Positions 1 to 11,996 of a stretch of DNA of 64,000 nucleotides are shown piece by piece. How positions within the stretch are numbered: the stretch's first letter is position 1; the number at the start of each line of letters is the position of its first letter. The stretch spans positions 44,340,537 through 44,404,536 of the forward strand of contig CM043966.1 in the NCBI GenBank assembly GCA_014529385.2, read 5' to 3'. A program made the position numbers and the translations under genes. The notes under the pieces are model-generated. The model had not been told where the DNA came from and ran no database searches. It saw only the letters and a list, made by a program, of their open reading frames with translations. Source of the DNA: Adiantum capillus-veneris. Lineage: Eukaryota > Streptophyta > Polypodiopsida > Polypodiales > Pteridaceae.

Positions 1-115
1 GCTACCCTAGCGACTTACCCTACATGTATATGTGCTTGCTAAAGCAAGCTTAAAAGACCACAAAAAGAAATCCCACACACACTTTTGACATTAGAAGTTA
101 TGTCCGTATGTACAA

Positions 116-1306
116 ATTTACAAAAAGCGTATAGGGACGTTTTTGCTTGGTTGTACAAACATCGCAAGGGAGTGGACCCTGAAATATGTCAACATATACT
201 ATCCCTATGAGGATGATGCTAAGCCAAGCAGAGAATGACCATATAGAAGCTCAAGGAAGCTGAGTTCATCTATGAAATATAACACATTGATTGGGTATCA
301 CCTATTGAGGTAGTGCCAAAAAAGAATGGAAAACCCAAAGTGTGTGTGAACCTCAAGAAGGTGAACACAACTACCATATGAGATAACTATCTCTTCCTAT
401 CATAGATCATATTCCAGAATGAGTAGTTGGAAAAGAGGCTTATAGCTTCTTGGATGGATTCTTTGGTTACAATCAGTTAGCCATATATCCCAACTAGATC
501 AACATAAAATGGATTTTTCTACAGAATGGGAAATTTTTGCTCTTACAAGGTCATGCCTTTTGGGTTGACCAATGCACCAACAATATTCTAGTGCCTAATG
601 AGACATGATTTTAAGAAATATCTACAAAATTTCCTAGAAGTTTACGTGGATAATCTTTGTCTGCATTCTATGAAAAGAGAGAGTCATTTTGAACACTTAC
701 AGTGTGTCTTTGAGAAATGCCATCTATGTAGGATTTGTTTAAAATAAAAGAAGTGAGTATTTATGGTTAGACACGGAAAAATTCTTGGACATATTGTATC
801 AAAGAATGGTATTGATACAAACATGGAGAAAGGAGTATTCATTGTTGAGATTTTGAAACCAACAAATGTCAAGTAAGTTCAACCATTCATGGGGCATTGT
901 GGCTATTATCGTAGATTTACCTATATGTATGTATTAATCATAAAACCCATTTATGGCCTTATCACTCATTTTGAATGGACAAAAGAATGTGAGAAATCAT
1001 TCCAGAAGCTTAAGCAAGCCTTGATATCAGTATCAATACTAAAGACTTCATACTAAAACAAAGTTTTCCATGTGCATGCTGATGCTTAAATTTTGCTATT
1101 GGTTGCATATTAGCTCAGCTTGGTGAAAATACAATGGATTTTCCTATCTCCTATGCCAACAGACAACTAAACTTAGTAGAAAATAATTACATCCCATTGA
1201 AAGGGAATGCCTTGGAATGGTGTATGCGGTTAAGAAATGTCGATACTATTTGTTAGTTAACAAGTTTGTCTTTTTTGTAGACCACAAAGTCTTACTCTAT
1301 TTGGTG
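116..1306 (+). pseudogene. Ty3/gypsy reverse transcriptase-RNase H remnant
   Basis: Translating the plus strand in shifting frames gives a recognisable gypsy pol fragment: the pre-RT segment (DVFAW, then KGVDPEICQH) near 140-215, the RT fingers (KKNGKPKVCVNLKKVN) near 318-368, SFLDGFFGYNQ near 445-480, VMPFGLTNAP near 553-582, a decayed active site YVDN at 643-654 where YVDD is expected, and RNase H motifs from about 1060 to 1306 ending in LLYLVN. Stops and frameshifts occur throughout, so it is dead. It resembles the pol of element B at 53.7-55 kb and still contains the RT core that B has lost. It ends abruptly where the opposite-strand element A begins. Confidence 0.8.
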
Positions 1307-1940
1307 AACGCCACATATGTTTTGCACTCCATACATAAGGAATTTATCCCCAACCTTGATATCTTTGTTCTTTAGATGACGGTCAAACCATTTCTTCCTC
1401 CTATCTTTCTCCACAAGTGCATTTTGCACAGCCAATTGCCTTTCTTCGTCTAACCTTTCAAAAATATATAAGCGCTCAACTAAAGGGTTACCGTCCCAAC
1501 CTTCTTGGGAAGCTACATGTATACTAGGAATTAAAAACTCCATTGGCATAACTGCTTCTTGGCCATATACCATTTTGAATGGTGTACAATTAATAGCCAC
1601 TTTGTAATAAGTACAATAAGCCCATAGAGATGATGTCAACTTCAAATCCCAATTTGTGCGACAAGCTTCCACTGTTTTGGTCAAGATAGAAATTAAGGTC
1701 TTGTTAGTGCTCTCAGCTTGGCCATTTTCTTGTGGATAATAAGGCGTGGACTTATTGTGGGCTATCATGAAGTTTGTTGTGAGTTCTTTTATCATTCCAT
1801 ATATAAAACGAGTACCATTGTCACAATCTCAAAGGGACAACCAAATCTCGTAATAATGTTCTCAAAGAGAAACTTGGTGGTTGACCTTGGATTAGCCTTG
1901 TGTGCCACCCTAGCTTCCACCCACTTTTTCACATAGTCAG
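1292..1940 (-). pseudogene. Element A integrase core and C-terminal part
   Basis: The main open stretch (167 codons from 1795) carries YYPQENGQAESTNKTL, the integrase segment with the third catalytic residue (Glu), then the plant-gypsy WAY and GQEAVMPMEFLIPS blocks and a KVGDKFL segment of the C-terminal domain. The upstream part of the core, with the first two catalytic Asp, lies in broken frames up to about 1940. The C terminus is cut at the junction near 1300. The catalytic Glu is kept here, unlike in element B. Confidence 0.8.
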
Positions 1941-1957
1941 TGGCAACAAATAATATA

Positions 1958-2310
1958 TCAAGATTGAGTGTTACGAGCTGCCAGACTAATTGGGCCTACA
2001 AAGTCTAAACCCCACTTTTCAAATGGTTGAGTTACCTTAGTAAGATGTAAGGGAATCTTATCCTTTTGTTGTGTGATCTTGTAGCGTTGGCATTCATCAC
2101 ATCCTTTTGCAAAAAGTGATGCATCCTTGAATAAGGTAGGCCACCAATAGCCTGGTTGCAACACCTTTCTAGCAGTTAGCTCCCCTAAGAAATGTCCTCC
2201 GGCTATACCCATGTGGGATTCTTGCAATATGTATAAATACTCATCCTCATGAGCATAAAGTCTAAGAATATCGTCCCTCCCTAGCTTGTAGAGAGTTCCT
2301 AATTAGAGAA
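1958..2310 (-). pseudogene. Element A H2C2 zinc domain and start of integrase
   Basis: The frame reads LYKLGRDDILRL, then one zinc module with spacing H-x6-H-x30-C-x2-C (HMGIAGGH to CDEC), then WGLDFVGPI, the usual entry to the integrase core. The segment from RNase H to this point holds a single H2C2 module, which is the normal gypsy arrangement and a useful contrast to the doubled module in element B. A stop falls at the end near 1958. Confidence 0.8.
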
Positions 2311-2335
2311 TAAGGTTCACATTCGTTTAACAGTT

Positions 2336-2948
2336 TCAAGCAATATACTTACGAAGCTCCTTGGGTGGAAAACCGTTAACTAAAAATTTCACAATCTTCT
2401 CACTCCATTCATGCATGGTCTCTACTAGGAACAGGGAAGTATCGAGCAATCCATCATCAATTCCAGTAGGGGATTCACCATTGGGTATGTGAGACAAATG
2501 TCTTTTACTGGGTCTCACCACAACGGTAAAATAAAACTCAACAAGAATTAACAACCATCGTGTAATTCTTCCCGTTGAACAAGGTTTATTTACTAGATAC
2601 AACAATGCTTGATGATCAACATAGAAAACAAACTTGTTGCAAGAAGTAGTAGCAAAATTTCTTTACTGCATAAATCATAGCTAAAGCTTCCCTCTCTGTA
2701 GTGGTGTAGTTCCTCTCAGTATCATCTAATTGACGACTTGCAAAGCTAATGGGGTAGTCCAATTTATGTTCTCCTGGTTGAGCTAGAACACACCCAATAG
2801 CAAAGTTCAATGCATCAGTATGCATATGAAAAATTACATTCCAATCGGGCACTTGTAGAATGGGAGTGCTTGTCAAGGTCTTTTTCAATGATTCATAAGC
2901 ATGGTCACACTCTGTGGTCCAGTGGAACTCAATAAGAAGCTTGTACAA
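2336..2948 (-). pseudogene. Element A RNase H domain
   Basis: Two open stretches (2948-2616 and 2605-2336) carry RNase H landmarks: HMHTDALNFAIGCVLAQPG with the first Asp, NYTTTEREALAMIYAVKKF with the Glu, and LYLVNKPCSTGRITRWLL. They are separated by a frame break near 2610-2640, where the FTDHQ-type block should be. The domain degrades the RNA strand of the replication intermediate. It is inactive as it stands because of the frame break. Confidence 0.8.
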
Positions 2949-2959
2949 AGGGATATCTA

Positions 2960-3630
2960 TCTCAATAAAGTTTTAAATAAACCGCCTGCAATAACCAACA
3001 TGGTCCATGAATCTTTATAGGCGGTTTATTTTCCAATTTTCCACTACTAGAGCAATTGTGATTTGATTGTATCTAGAGTACCCATCTAAAAAGCTAGAAG
3101 CTTCCTTTCCACTGTAACTCTTTCAAGCACATGTTTTGACTATGGCAAGGGGTAGTGGTCTCTCCTAGTGGTGGCATTGACCTTTTTGAGATCCACCCAC
3201 ACTTTGAGTTTCCCATTCTTTTTTGGCACAATAACTATTGGAGACACCCATTCTGAGTGCTCAATAGGGTATATAAATCTGCGTTTGATAAGTTTTTAAT
3301 CTCTTCTTGAACCATTTTTGTATACTTAGGATTCATTGGGTAGAGTCGTTGCTGGACTGGTTTAACCATGCTATCCATGGGAATTGTGTGTTGCACCACG
3401 GAAGGTGGAACATCTTTCATATCATGATATGTCTAGGTAAATATATCCTTGAATTCCTTGAGAAGATCTTTAAGCACATACTCCTCAGTCTCTGTCAGAT
3501 CTTGGGCGATGAAAGCAGGTTTGGACTCCTCACCTGGGTCGGCTAACTCTATTTCCTTAACTATCATTGGACCATCATAGACTCCATTAATTCCATCAAT
3601 AGGTGTTATCTGGGCCTTTTCATACACAAC
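2960..3630 (-). pseudogene. Element A reverse transcriptase, catalytic core deleted
   Basis: The minus strand reads a pre-RT segment (LLKEFKDIF, VVQHTIPMDSMVKPVQQRLYPMNP), degraded fingers, then a YSRYNQ-like block near 3060-3100, followed almost directly by MDHVGY(C)RRFI near 2990-3010. In an intact gypsy RT, about 130-150 residues including PFGLTNAP and YxDD lie between these blocks. I see none of that here, so the core is deleted with the junction near 3030-3060. Stops and shifts are also present. Confidence 0.75.
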
Positions 3631-3639
3631 CTTATGTTC

Positions 3640-4590
3640 CTCTGTGGTGTAGGATTTGAAATGCTTAGGTGCAAGATGTAAGTTTGTGGGGTCTTGTTGC
3701 TCTATGGACTGTGATTTCTATTCTGCTTCCTTTTGTTGTTGAGCTAACTCTTGATTTTGTCATCTCAAGTTACGATACAACTCAACTTTGGATTCTCTAT
3801 AGCCTCTAGTCGTGCGATGTCAATGGGTTGTGGACTAAACCACATGACGCTTTGAAGGTGTTCACCCCAATTATCTACCAACTTCCGATGAGCATCACAT
3901 GTCCCTACATAATTAATCCAATCTATGATATATTTCTTCTTATTTATTTTAGCACGCCTATTTGCTCAATATCGTTGCCTCTTATATCTCTTTCTCTTCT
4001 TGTCTAATTTTTTATTATGGCCAATCTCCAGTGAAGAGTCACCAGATGAATTGCTACTCGTGTCTTATCCTCTCCCGTATAGATTGTCATCTCAGGTACC
4101 ACTAGGCCCTGAATGGTTTGTCCCCACATTTACACCAAGATTTAACTCAGATTCTTCATTCTCAGAGTCAATTTCAATTGATGATTTTGACTCCAAATCG
4201 TGTGGGCTATAGTCTTTTGAGGCGCTACTGGTTCCAACGTTAGTCAAGCCTTCATCTTGTAGGTCATTAGAAGCTATATGAATTGCTCCTATCATATTTA
4301 AAGGTATGAGTGGTAGCATTTCATCCCCTTAGGTGTTACCCAGGTCATCCCCCTATTTCCCCAAGTGTTTATGGCTTCTGCTAGGTGGACCCAATCCACA
4401 TAGTCAGACTCAGTCATCCCAGGTAGAACATCCATATAAAGGGAATCTTCCCCAACATTAGTGTCCACTTTACACGTGTAGAAATACTGCAATGGAGCCA
4501 AGTGATTTGTGGTGTCAGATCTATGATCAATTATAAATCTTTTTCCTAGAGGATGTGCCCGACTAGTTACAAGATCAACTCAAATGGTAG
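3640..4590 (-). pseudogene. Element A protease-RT spacer
   Basis: Only short open stretches remain (4501-4298 and 4319-4092 on the minus strand). The second is rich in Ser, Glu and Asp and has no domain I recognise. Position between protease and RT, and the analogous acidic or charged spacer in element B (53.0-53.7 kb), are the only reasons to assign it to the polyprotein. Confidence 0.45.
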
Positions 4591-4594
4591 AGTC

Positions 4595-5068
4595 TTATAA
4601 CTCCAAATAGACATGGTTTTTAGACCATTCATGCACCATTTTTGCTTCCCTCATGAAAGGACGTCCTAAGATCATCTCAGATGACATAGTGTGCTTGGAA
4701 AAATCCATAACAATGAAGATATGCCTTATATTTTGTCCAAAGGCCTTGATCTTGAGATCTTCTAGCATCCCAATAGGCTTAACAATAGTCCCATTGGCCA
4801 TCTTTACTACTATGTTTGTAGTCCCAAGGTGAGTTCTTCCAATAGATTCCCAAAAAAATTTGGTTACAATGCTAACCCCAGTGCCACCATCAAGGATTAC
4901 CTTCACAAATAATCCCTTGGTAGTGATTGGTATGGTCACATTGGATTCATCGCCTTCAAAGTAATGTCCGAACTTGCTAAGAGGTATTTCAACAACAAAG
5001 TTCTCATCTAGATTGGGCTGTGGATCTAAGTGTTCCTCCTCCATTGGAATCTCCCTAGCTCCATCCAT
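4595..5068 (-). pseudogene. Element A retropepsin (aspartic protease)
   Basis: This 157-codon stretch holds a retropepsin fold signature: VILDGGTGVSIVTKFFWE as the active-site loop, an ...IGMLEDLKIKAFG flap region, then EMILGRPFMREAKMVH near the C-terminal helix. The expected active-site triad D-[ST]-G reads D-G-G here, so the Ser/Thr is lost. The enzyme would cleave Gag-Pol. The same layout (DSG, later ILGRPFM) is seen in element B at 52.56-52.83 kb. Confidence 0.8.
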
Positions 5069-5116
5069 CTGTGCAAATTGTGGTAGCCTGACTTTCAGTT
5101 CTCTATTGAGGAAGAT

Positions 5117-6531
5117 TCAAAGAGCTAAGAATAGCTCGATATCTCCATATAGTTTGGACATGATGGTGATTCTAGCTTGTGAAGCCATGAAATCCATCAA
5201 TTTGGCAATATTTAACGTCACTTTTTGGGCTTCAGTCCCTTGATGTGGGTAAGATGGGATCCCCATTTCTTCGATAGGTTCATGCAATCGCTCTGTAAAC
5301 ATTCTCTCCAACAAGAAGGGAGTACGCCCACTTTCCCATGATTTAAAGTCACATTCTTCTTGGATGACACTAGGTATGGCTAGTGGTCTATGGACTTTGT
5401 GAGGTTGATTTTGCATAAATAACATTGTGTCTGTAATTTGGATCTGCCTAGGTGTTGGCTATAGGTCCCTTTGGGTCTCTTCTACCAAACACATTAATTG
5501 CTTGACTTGCTCGATCTCCTCTATAGGGTTTGTGGAAGTTCCTATCTTTTTCTTGGGTTCTGACCATTGTGGCTCATGGAAATCTTCCTTGTTTTTTATT
5601 TCCTAGTGTCTGTTTTAGTTTCCATGGTTCACTTGAATCAAAATCCTCTTCATTGTTGTTCATATATGTTGGTCTTTGAACTGGGGTCTGACTTCGCTGC
5701 TTTTTGCGATCTCTTTATTCATGTTTTCTTCTTCTTCTAGGATTGGGCAATGGATGCTATGTCTCTTTCTTCAAGTATATAATTCTGGTTTTGGAGCATC
5801 GATTGTGTGAGTACATTTACTGGTACCACAACCGTACTTTGTGAGGGCTCCTCCGTAATCTCAATTAAATTCAATGGCGTGATCTTTGGTGCATTTGGAT
5901 TATTAAGACATTGGGCAATCAAATGATCTATGCCACATCAATTACACATGAGTATCGCCATTGTGGATGTGCTCGCTTGATTGGTTTGCATCGGTGTGGA
6001 ATTCTTTTGTAGCCTAATAGGACACTCGGCTACACGATGTGGACCTCCACACTCATAGAATTGAAGAGGTGGTCTCTTGGTAGTGTAATTGATATTTTGG
6101 CCTCTTGCAACAAGATCATCTACTTGTTGATAGTAGACATGTTTGACTTGTCCCCAATAGTCCTCTATGTAGCATTGTGGACTTTCTTCAAGTGCATCAA
6201 TCCCATAGGCAATATTAGGGTCTATATCTTCATCACAACCTTCCAAACAAGCAATAGATAATTCACAACCCACTTGATTCACATAAGTGATTCTCAAATG
6301 TGGTGGTTGCGGTCCTAGCATTGGAGGTGGTAAGGGTGTTGTTTGAACAACATTTTGGTCCCTCGGGACCATGTGTTGTGACGGTTGTTCAAGCGGTGGG
6401 GATGACATCAATGATGGCACTCGAGGTGTGTCTATCCATGCTAAGGTTGGTCTATTGGCCATCGCAGGTTTAAATACTATGAAATCCTTGGCTTGATGAC
6501 CATACCTACCCACAAGCATTGCAATTTCCAT
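5117..6531 (-). pseudogene. Element A Gag C-terminal part with zinc knuckles
   Basis: Several minus-strand stretches (6531-5938, 5922-5737, 5425-5117) belong to the nucleocapsid side of Gag. Knuckle remnants are visible: CGGPHRVAEC has lost its first Cys (YECGG), RYGHQAKDF has lost its last Cys, and CGIDHLIAQC is cut from its first Cys by an in-frame TGA near 5930. Between them are Pro/Gln-rich linkers. The knuckles would bind RNA. The part near 5425-5117 precedes the protease. Confidence 0.65.
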
Positions 6532-6542
6532 TAGATTTTACT

Positions 6543-7550
6543 CTAAACATAGGGCATTCGTTGGTTATGCGGATCATAGCAAACTGAGCAGCACCATTGT
6601 TTCTCCCTTCTTGGATACATATGATTGTTTTGTGGAGCACAATTGTCTCTAAGACTCTCTTGAATAGCCTTGGTGAGATTTGCTAAGGTCATCTCAGATA
6701 TCTTTGGCTCTTTAGCGATAGGATTTATGATCATTGGCTCATGCCCCGATGCTTGCGAGCTAGTAGATTTAGGCTCAACAGACACTCTTTCTCCTTGAAT
6801 CATTAAATTGTCCTCCAATTGGATTACATTGGTGGTGACTGTTTCCCAAGTAGTGATTCCTCTAATGACTAGGCTTTTGAAGATATCCTCATGTCGTAGT
6901 CCCCTAATGAATCTATCGAGAAATTGGTTATTATTGAAGCGCTCATTTGGATTACAACAAGAATTCAAATGCTTTAAGTGACTCATAAAGTCTCTCAGGA
7001 CTCTCGTTCCTCTTGTTGGGCTTTCTGCAAGAGATGCTACACCCCAAAGTACTTCCTCTTATATGTACTCTTTCAAGTACAGTCTCATAAGAGTAGGGTA
7101 AATCATTTTCTCTTCCACCCTCCTTAGCGTTCTATACCAATCCCCAGCTTTTCCACTCAAGGTTAGGCTTAAAGAATTACTCTTAGGCAGGTCATTGTGT
7201 TCTCCTACGAAATTGCATATTTGTTCAAATACTTTGATATGCTTTCTCACCTCCTCGTATGCACTAAATTTTTGTGTGAGCTTGGCTATTTGCATTGCCT
7301 TATTTCTAGGCTCTCTATTTGGCATGTTACACATAATTTCAACAATGGATCGACCAATAGCTTGAGAAAATGTTGCCAAGTCACCTAAGTGAGCATGTAT
7401 AGTGGGGACATGCGCTCTTGGGATTGCATGTGGAATGGGGGTTGGCATTGGGCTTGGCGTATAGGAAGCCCTTGGGTTTGAAGCTGGGTATGATGTTGTG
7501 CCATGTGGTGGCCCAAAGTTCATATGGGTGGCCCTAGACATAGCAGACAT
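6543..7550 (-). pseudogene. Element A Gag capsid region
   Basis: Two stretches (7550-7059 and 6986-6543) match a retrotransposon Gag capsid in style: SLTLSGKAGDWYRTL is the typical A-x-x-WY block, followed after a frame break by NQFLDRFIRGLRHEDIFKSLV, the usual F-x-x-GL block. A Cys-rich WCCSVCYDPHNQRM segment ends the second stretch and may be a further knuckle. The capsid would assemble the virus-like particle in the cytoplasm. Confidence 0.7.
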
Positions 7551-7598
7551 CGGACTAGCTGGTATGGTCTCATTGAAATAAGAGGGTGGGTGTTGTTG

Positions 7599-8827
7599 TC
7601 ATCGAGCATAACTTGTGGAAACAATGGGAGGGGTAGGAGCTACATGAGCATGAGGACCCATAGGTGCATATGATTGATACAAACTTGTAGGTACTGTTGC
7701 AGGAATTGAGCTACCATGTAGTGGTGCTTTAATAGATGAGATCCATGGCATGTTTTTTGTCATGCCCATCACTAGGCTGGGCATGGTAGTGGTGGTGTCA
7801 TCAAGAGAAAGATGAGCTAGACTTGGAAAGGTAAAGCTATCACTTGTGGGCTCAAATTGTATTGAGACCCCTGGTGAAACAACATATGGAGGAACCATCA
7901 GGCTTACAAAGGAAGTCTCCATTTGTGATAAAGTTGGTTGCCTAGACTTCCCTGTATCCAAGAATCTCATGAGACCCGTTGAAGGCATGTGGATACCTTT
8001 GTTCTGCCTCTCCAATTCAAGAACCCTATGGATAACACCACAAACTCTTTGTTGTTGATCCTCTATGCTAGTAACACCCGTTGTGGATTGTAGGACATCT
8101 AACCAACCCACGTGATAGGTGTGACCTGTATATAGGTTGGTTAAAGTCTTCGTTTGTAGTTCATACTCCCAGTTTTTGTTTAGAAACACTCCATCTAGGA
8201 TTGAGGTGCTAGGGGTGTCCTTTGAACTAGATGCAATGTGGCTCTCTATGGGTTGACCCTTAGTGGTTGCTAATTCAGGAGCACTCAATTGCTCGCCTAG
8301 CATGGATGTTGATATAGGGGCCTTTGCTTTTAATTCTGTCCCTTGCTATTGCTTGCGTAGGCTATTGATTTCCTTTTCCCTAGCCGCAATGATATATTGC
8401 TCCACCTCTTGCACTTTGGCAAGGCTTCTACCATCAAGTAATATAACCTCAGAGGGGAATAGCTCTGAAGAGTCAGGTGGTGCAGTGAATGGAGTATTCA
8501 CATGCACACTCTCGAGGATCATGGGATCTACGTTGTTCACAAAAGGAAACTTTTTACTTCTGCACCCCCTTCATTCACATCGCTAGCTCCATGTTCGGAG
8601 CAAGTGGCTCTATCAAAAGTCTCCTTCAAGCGGCTAAGCATGCTTCACCTAGACCGTGGGCCCATGGCATGCATGTCTTGGCTTGAAATACTGGGATTAG
8701 GCATTGTGTAACCTTCCATGACGTCGTAGTCAGAGGAAGATTCACTAGATGCAATAATCATTGGATGGCTAACCGACAACTTGGAGGTTTCCAACATCAA
8801 GGGACCATAGGGGGTGATACCTCTCAA
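7599..8827 (-). pseudogene. Element A Gag N-terminal region
   Basis: Minus-strand stretches 8827-8645, 8540-8346 and 8303-7599 precede the capsid. They are Ser/Thr/Pro-rich and low in recognisable motifs. A segment with SSESSSDYDVM resembles in character the DTDTSSDKY segment near the start of element B Gag. The 8303-7599 stretch ends in a long Pro/Thr/Ala-rich linker. I cannot assign a function beyond N-terminal Gag. Confidence 0.5.
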
Positions 8828-8859
8828 AAACCCTTAAACATGTCAAAATACACTGCAAT

Positions 8860-11800
8860 TTTTCTTAAGGGAACCAATGACCATGGAGCCCTGATGTATG
8901 CTAATGTTTGAGGACGCCAATGCATATGTATTGAAGAACGGCCAGCGAGAGGATTAACAATAGTCATGGTAACTGATGCTGGTGATAGGCTTTGCAATGA
9001 AGAGGGAAACCACTATCTCATTGTCAAAGACCTTGAAAATTACAATCAATATGGAGACAATGTGGCAAAAGTGAAGATGGTTATGGAGACTCGAGAGATA
9101 CCTCCTAAAGTCACTCTTTTTGGAGCTTGATACATTCATGACAAGAGAGTGGAAAGAATGGTGACGATCCATGGAAACATTGGGATTTACAATCACAAGG
9201 AAGGAAGAATCACCTCTTACTACTAGTGCATGGAATGCCATGTGAAGGAGCTAAGCATGGACCAAGTCCTGTACTTGTTTTCATATTAGTCTATAATAGG
9301 AAATCATATTATTTTTGTCGATAAGTACGAACGAGAATACGAGCCAATTCACCCAGACGATGTAGGGAGAGTGATAATGCTAGAATTGATGGCACAAGCT
9401 TCGATAGGGAAGAAAAAGCCCATGGAAACCCCTAGCAAGTCTACAAATCCCTTCTCAGATGATTACAACACCACTCGATTGAATAAACAACCACTACCTA
9501 ACCCTCCAAACTTACAAGCATCACCGCTATCATTGCAAGCGTAGCGACAAACAGTTTGCAACACCTAACACGAACACAGAAGGGGGTGGACATCAAGCCA
9601 TGTCATGGCTAGAAGCACCACCAAAAACACCACTTCATTGGTAATACCAGGATGAGAGTAGGAAAAGAATGCTAAATCCTATAAGGACGGAAGCACCACA
9701 ATGAGAACAAGAAGAAAGAAGTCGAGAAGAAGAACGGACACTTGCTAGACTAGTCAGGAACTATGGATTAGGATCACCCTTATGGGAGGAACATGTACCA
9801 TATCCTAGGATTTAAAGGGCTTATAGAGGAGGAATAGAGGATCCTATGTTTAAGATGGTTAATCATCAGAGGATCATACCCTCTCAAGTCCAAAAATGGA
9901 TTAACAAGAAATATTCAAGAAATAGAGATCCAAGGGACCCGTAGAAGCATTTTTGTGTGTCATCAAGGCTGAGGAAGTACTGGAATTTTCCACAGTTCCT
10001 AGGATTTGGGCTAACCCTAGAGGAGGATTCTGCCACCTTGTTTGACTTTGTTGAACGTAGAGATTTTGAATCAATGGAGGAGGTATTTGACGAGTTTATT
10101 GAAGAATTCTCTCAAAGAGGGATAGATCATAATGCAATCTCATAAATCCATAAGTTCAAGTAGAAAGAGGGAGAATCCATTAGAAAGGCATCCTTAAGGT
10201 TGAAACTCTACGTGAAATTCTACCCAGTGGAGGAATTACCAACTCAGTCCAGCTCGTGCTGATATTTATCAAAGGACTGAGAAATGCAAATCTTCGGAAG
10301 GATGTGCATATAAAGAAGAGCTCAAATCTAAACGAGTTGAACAAGGAGGCCCTATACCTAGTAGATAATTGTGATCTCTACAAGGAAGGTGACTACAAAG
10401 ACTTAGATGATGACTCATCGTCACAACAAAGCAGAGATAAGGCTATAAAGTCAGCACAAAAGAGCGAGGTAACAATGAATCAAGAGAATCTTGATGAGGA
10501 AGTTCTCAAAAGGATAAGCCCATTTGCTAAGCCACATGCTAAGCAACCTAGATGGTGTGCCATTAGAAAAAATGGAAAAATCACACTACAGATGAGTGTT
10601 ACTATAGCAAGGGGTATGTGAGAGAGTGACAGTATGCCCTACCAGTCCAGGTAGCACCTCCTCAAGTACCACCAGTGCCTAGATATGTGATAGAAAATTT
10701 GGCAAGACCAGGAGGGGTTGAATGGCCACAACCAATTTTGGGTCAACAATCACCTCTTCAAGAAACGCGACCAATGGGAATTAGATATACACCCACTATA
10801 GAGGAATCAAAGGAACAAGCCTTAGTGCATGTGCTTGTGTATTACAAAGATCCAAGTTAATATGGAACTAGTTCAACATACTATCCACCCAAAGAGACAA
10901 AAGCACCTAAACCTTGGAGCATGATTGGGAATACTGGACCACCAACAACAGCTCATGCTGTAGGAGAAGGTAGATACAATTTGGATGAATGCATATTGAT
11001 GTTTATAGCCAATTGGGGGTTAACAAGACCAAGACCTACCTATCAACAGAGAGCAACTCAAGGAGCACCTCGCCAACCCTTAGGACCGTGCTACAAGTGT
11101 GGTGGTGACCACCTTATGAAATATTTTCCTCGCATAGAGATCATGAGAGTGAATGTGTACTGTCCAGATTGCGGCATAACTCATTTGATAAGTGATTGTC
11201 CAAAAATCCCAAAGAAGACAGTGAAACCTATATTAAACATAGTGGGGGTGATCCTATCAAGTAGCGGTTCAGAGAATGAAACGGTGACACCCATACAGGT
11301 CGTCACAAGAGTGCAAGCTCAAAAGGGAAGGGAAGAACCGATCATTGAGGAACCTAAAGTAGATGCACCTAGTTATGAACAAAAAAGTCAATGAAACACC
11401 TGGAAAGCCAAGAAGGCACGTATGAAAGCTAGAAAGCAACATGAACAAATGGCCCTAGTGGAGAAGTTAAAACAAACCAGGGATAGATTAGAGAGTCAAA
11501 CTAACCTTGAGTTGAAACTCCCTAAGACCAGAGAGCCAAATGAGACAAAGATACCAAAGAGTGCAAGTTCTAGAGGATCAACAATAGTGGAAAAAGTGAA
11601 TGAACCTCTAGGTGCACTTATAAAAACCTACGAAGCACGACTTTAGACTAAACAAAACCAAGAATAATAATGGATGGCATACCCTTATGCATAGCTAGAA
11701 AAGAAAAGGTTAGGATGTGTTAGAAAATGATCCAAACTGCCCAAGATTTGCTAGAGCCACCTGCAAGTAAGCCAAAGAGTTGGATCGAAGTTCCATCTCC

Positions 11801-11860
11801 CACAAAGACAGATTTAGGAATTTTGGGAACTATTCCAGTCCCAAATTTTAAAATGAGACT
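8860..11860 (+). pseudogene. Gag remnant of family B, plus strand
   Basis: Plus-strand frames match element B Gag in order. ICIEERPA and GNHYLIV...YNQYGDNVAK lie at 8.93-9.07 kb, KSTNPFSDDY near 9.45 kb, and a capsid segment at 9.96-10.6 kb (FDFVERRDFESMEEVFDEFIEEFSQRGI, then LIFIKGLRNANLRKD). Two zinc knuckles lie at 11.09-11.2 kb: CYKCGGDH...YF has lost its final Cys, while CPDCGITHLISDC is intact. The coiled Lys/Glu-rich tail is at 11.4-11.65 kb, and similarity fades near 11.86 kb. Numerous stops interrupt it. No protease or RT follows; element C begins at 11,997. Confidence 0.8.
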
Positions 11861-11996
11861 TAAAATTAGAGTAATTTGTTTAAGTTTGACCTCATGATTG
11901 TTTGTGGGGACCCTTAATGCCGTATACAAATGAGGTACTAGATCATGAATAGGGGGCTCAAACTCAAGTTCGCATCTCACTTTTATTGTTGTGCAG

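Larger units (their letters stand above)
1292..8850 (-). mobile_element. Element A: decayed Ty3/gypsy retrotransposon, minus strand
   Basis: Read on the minus strand, the order is gag (8.83-5.1 kb), protease (5.07-4.6 kb), RT (3.63-2.96 kb), RNase H (2.95-2.34 kb), H2C2 zinc domain and integrase (2.3-1.29 kb). This is the Ty3/gypsy order. I could not identify LTRs at either end: it abuts a plus-strand pol remnant on the left and a plus-strand gag remnant on the right. Every domain is split by stops or frameshifts. Confidence 0.8.
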
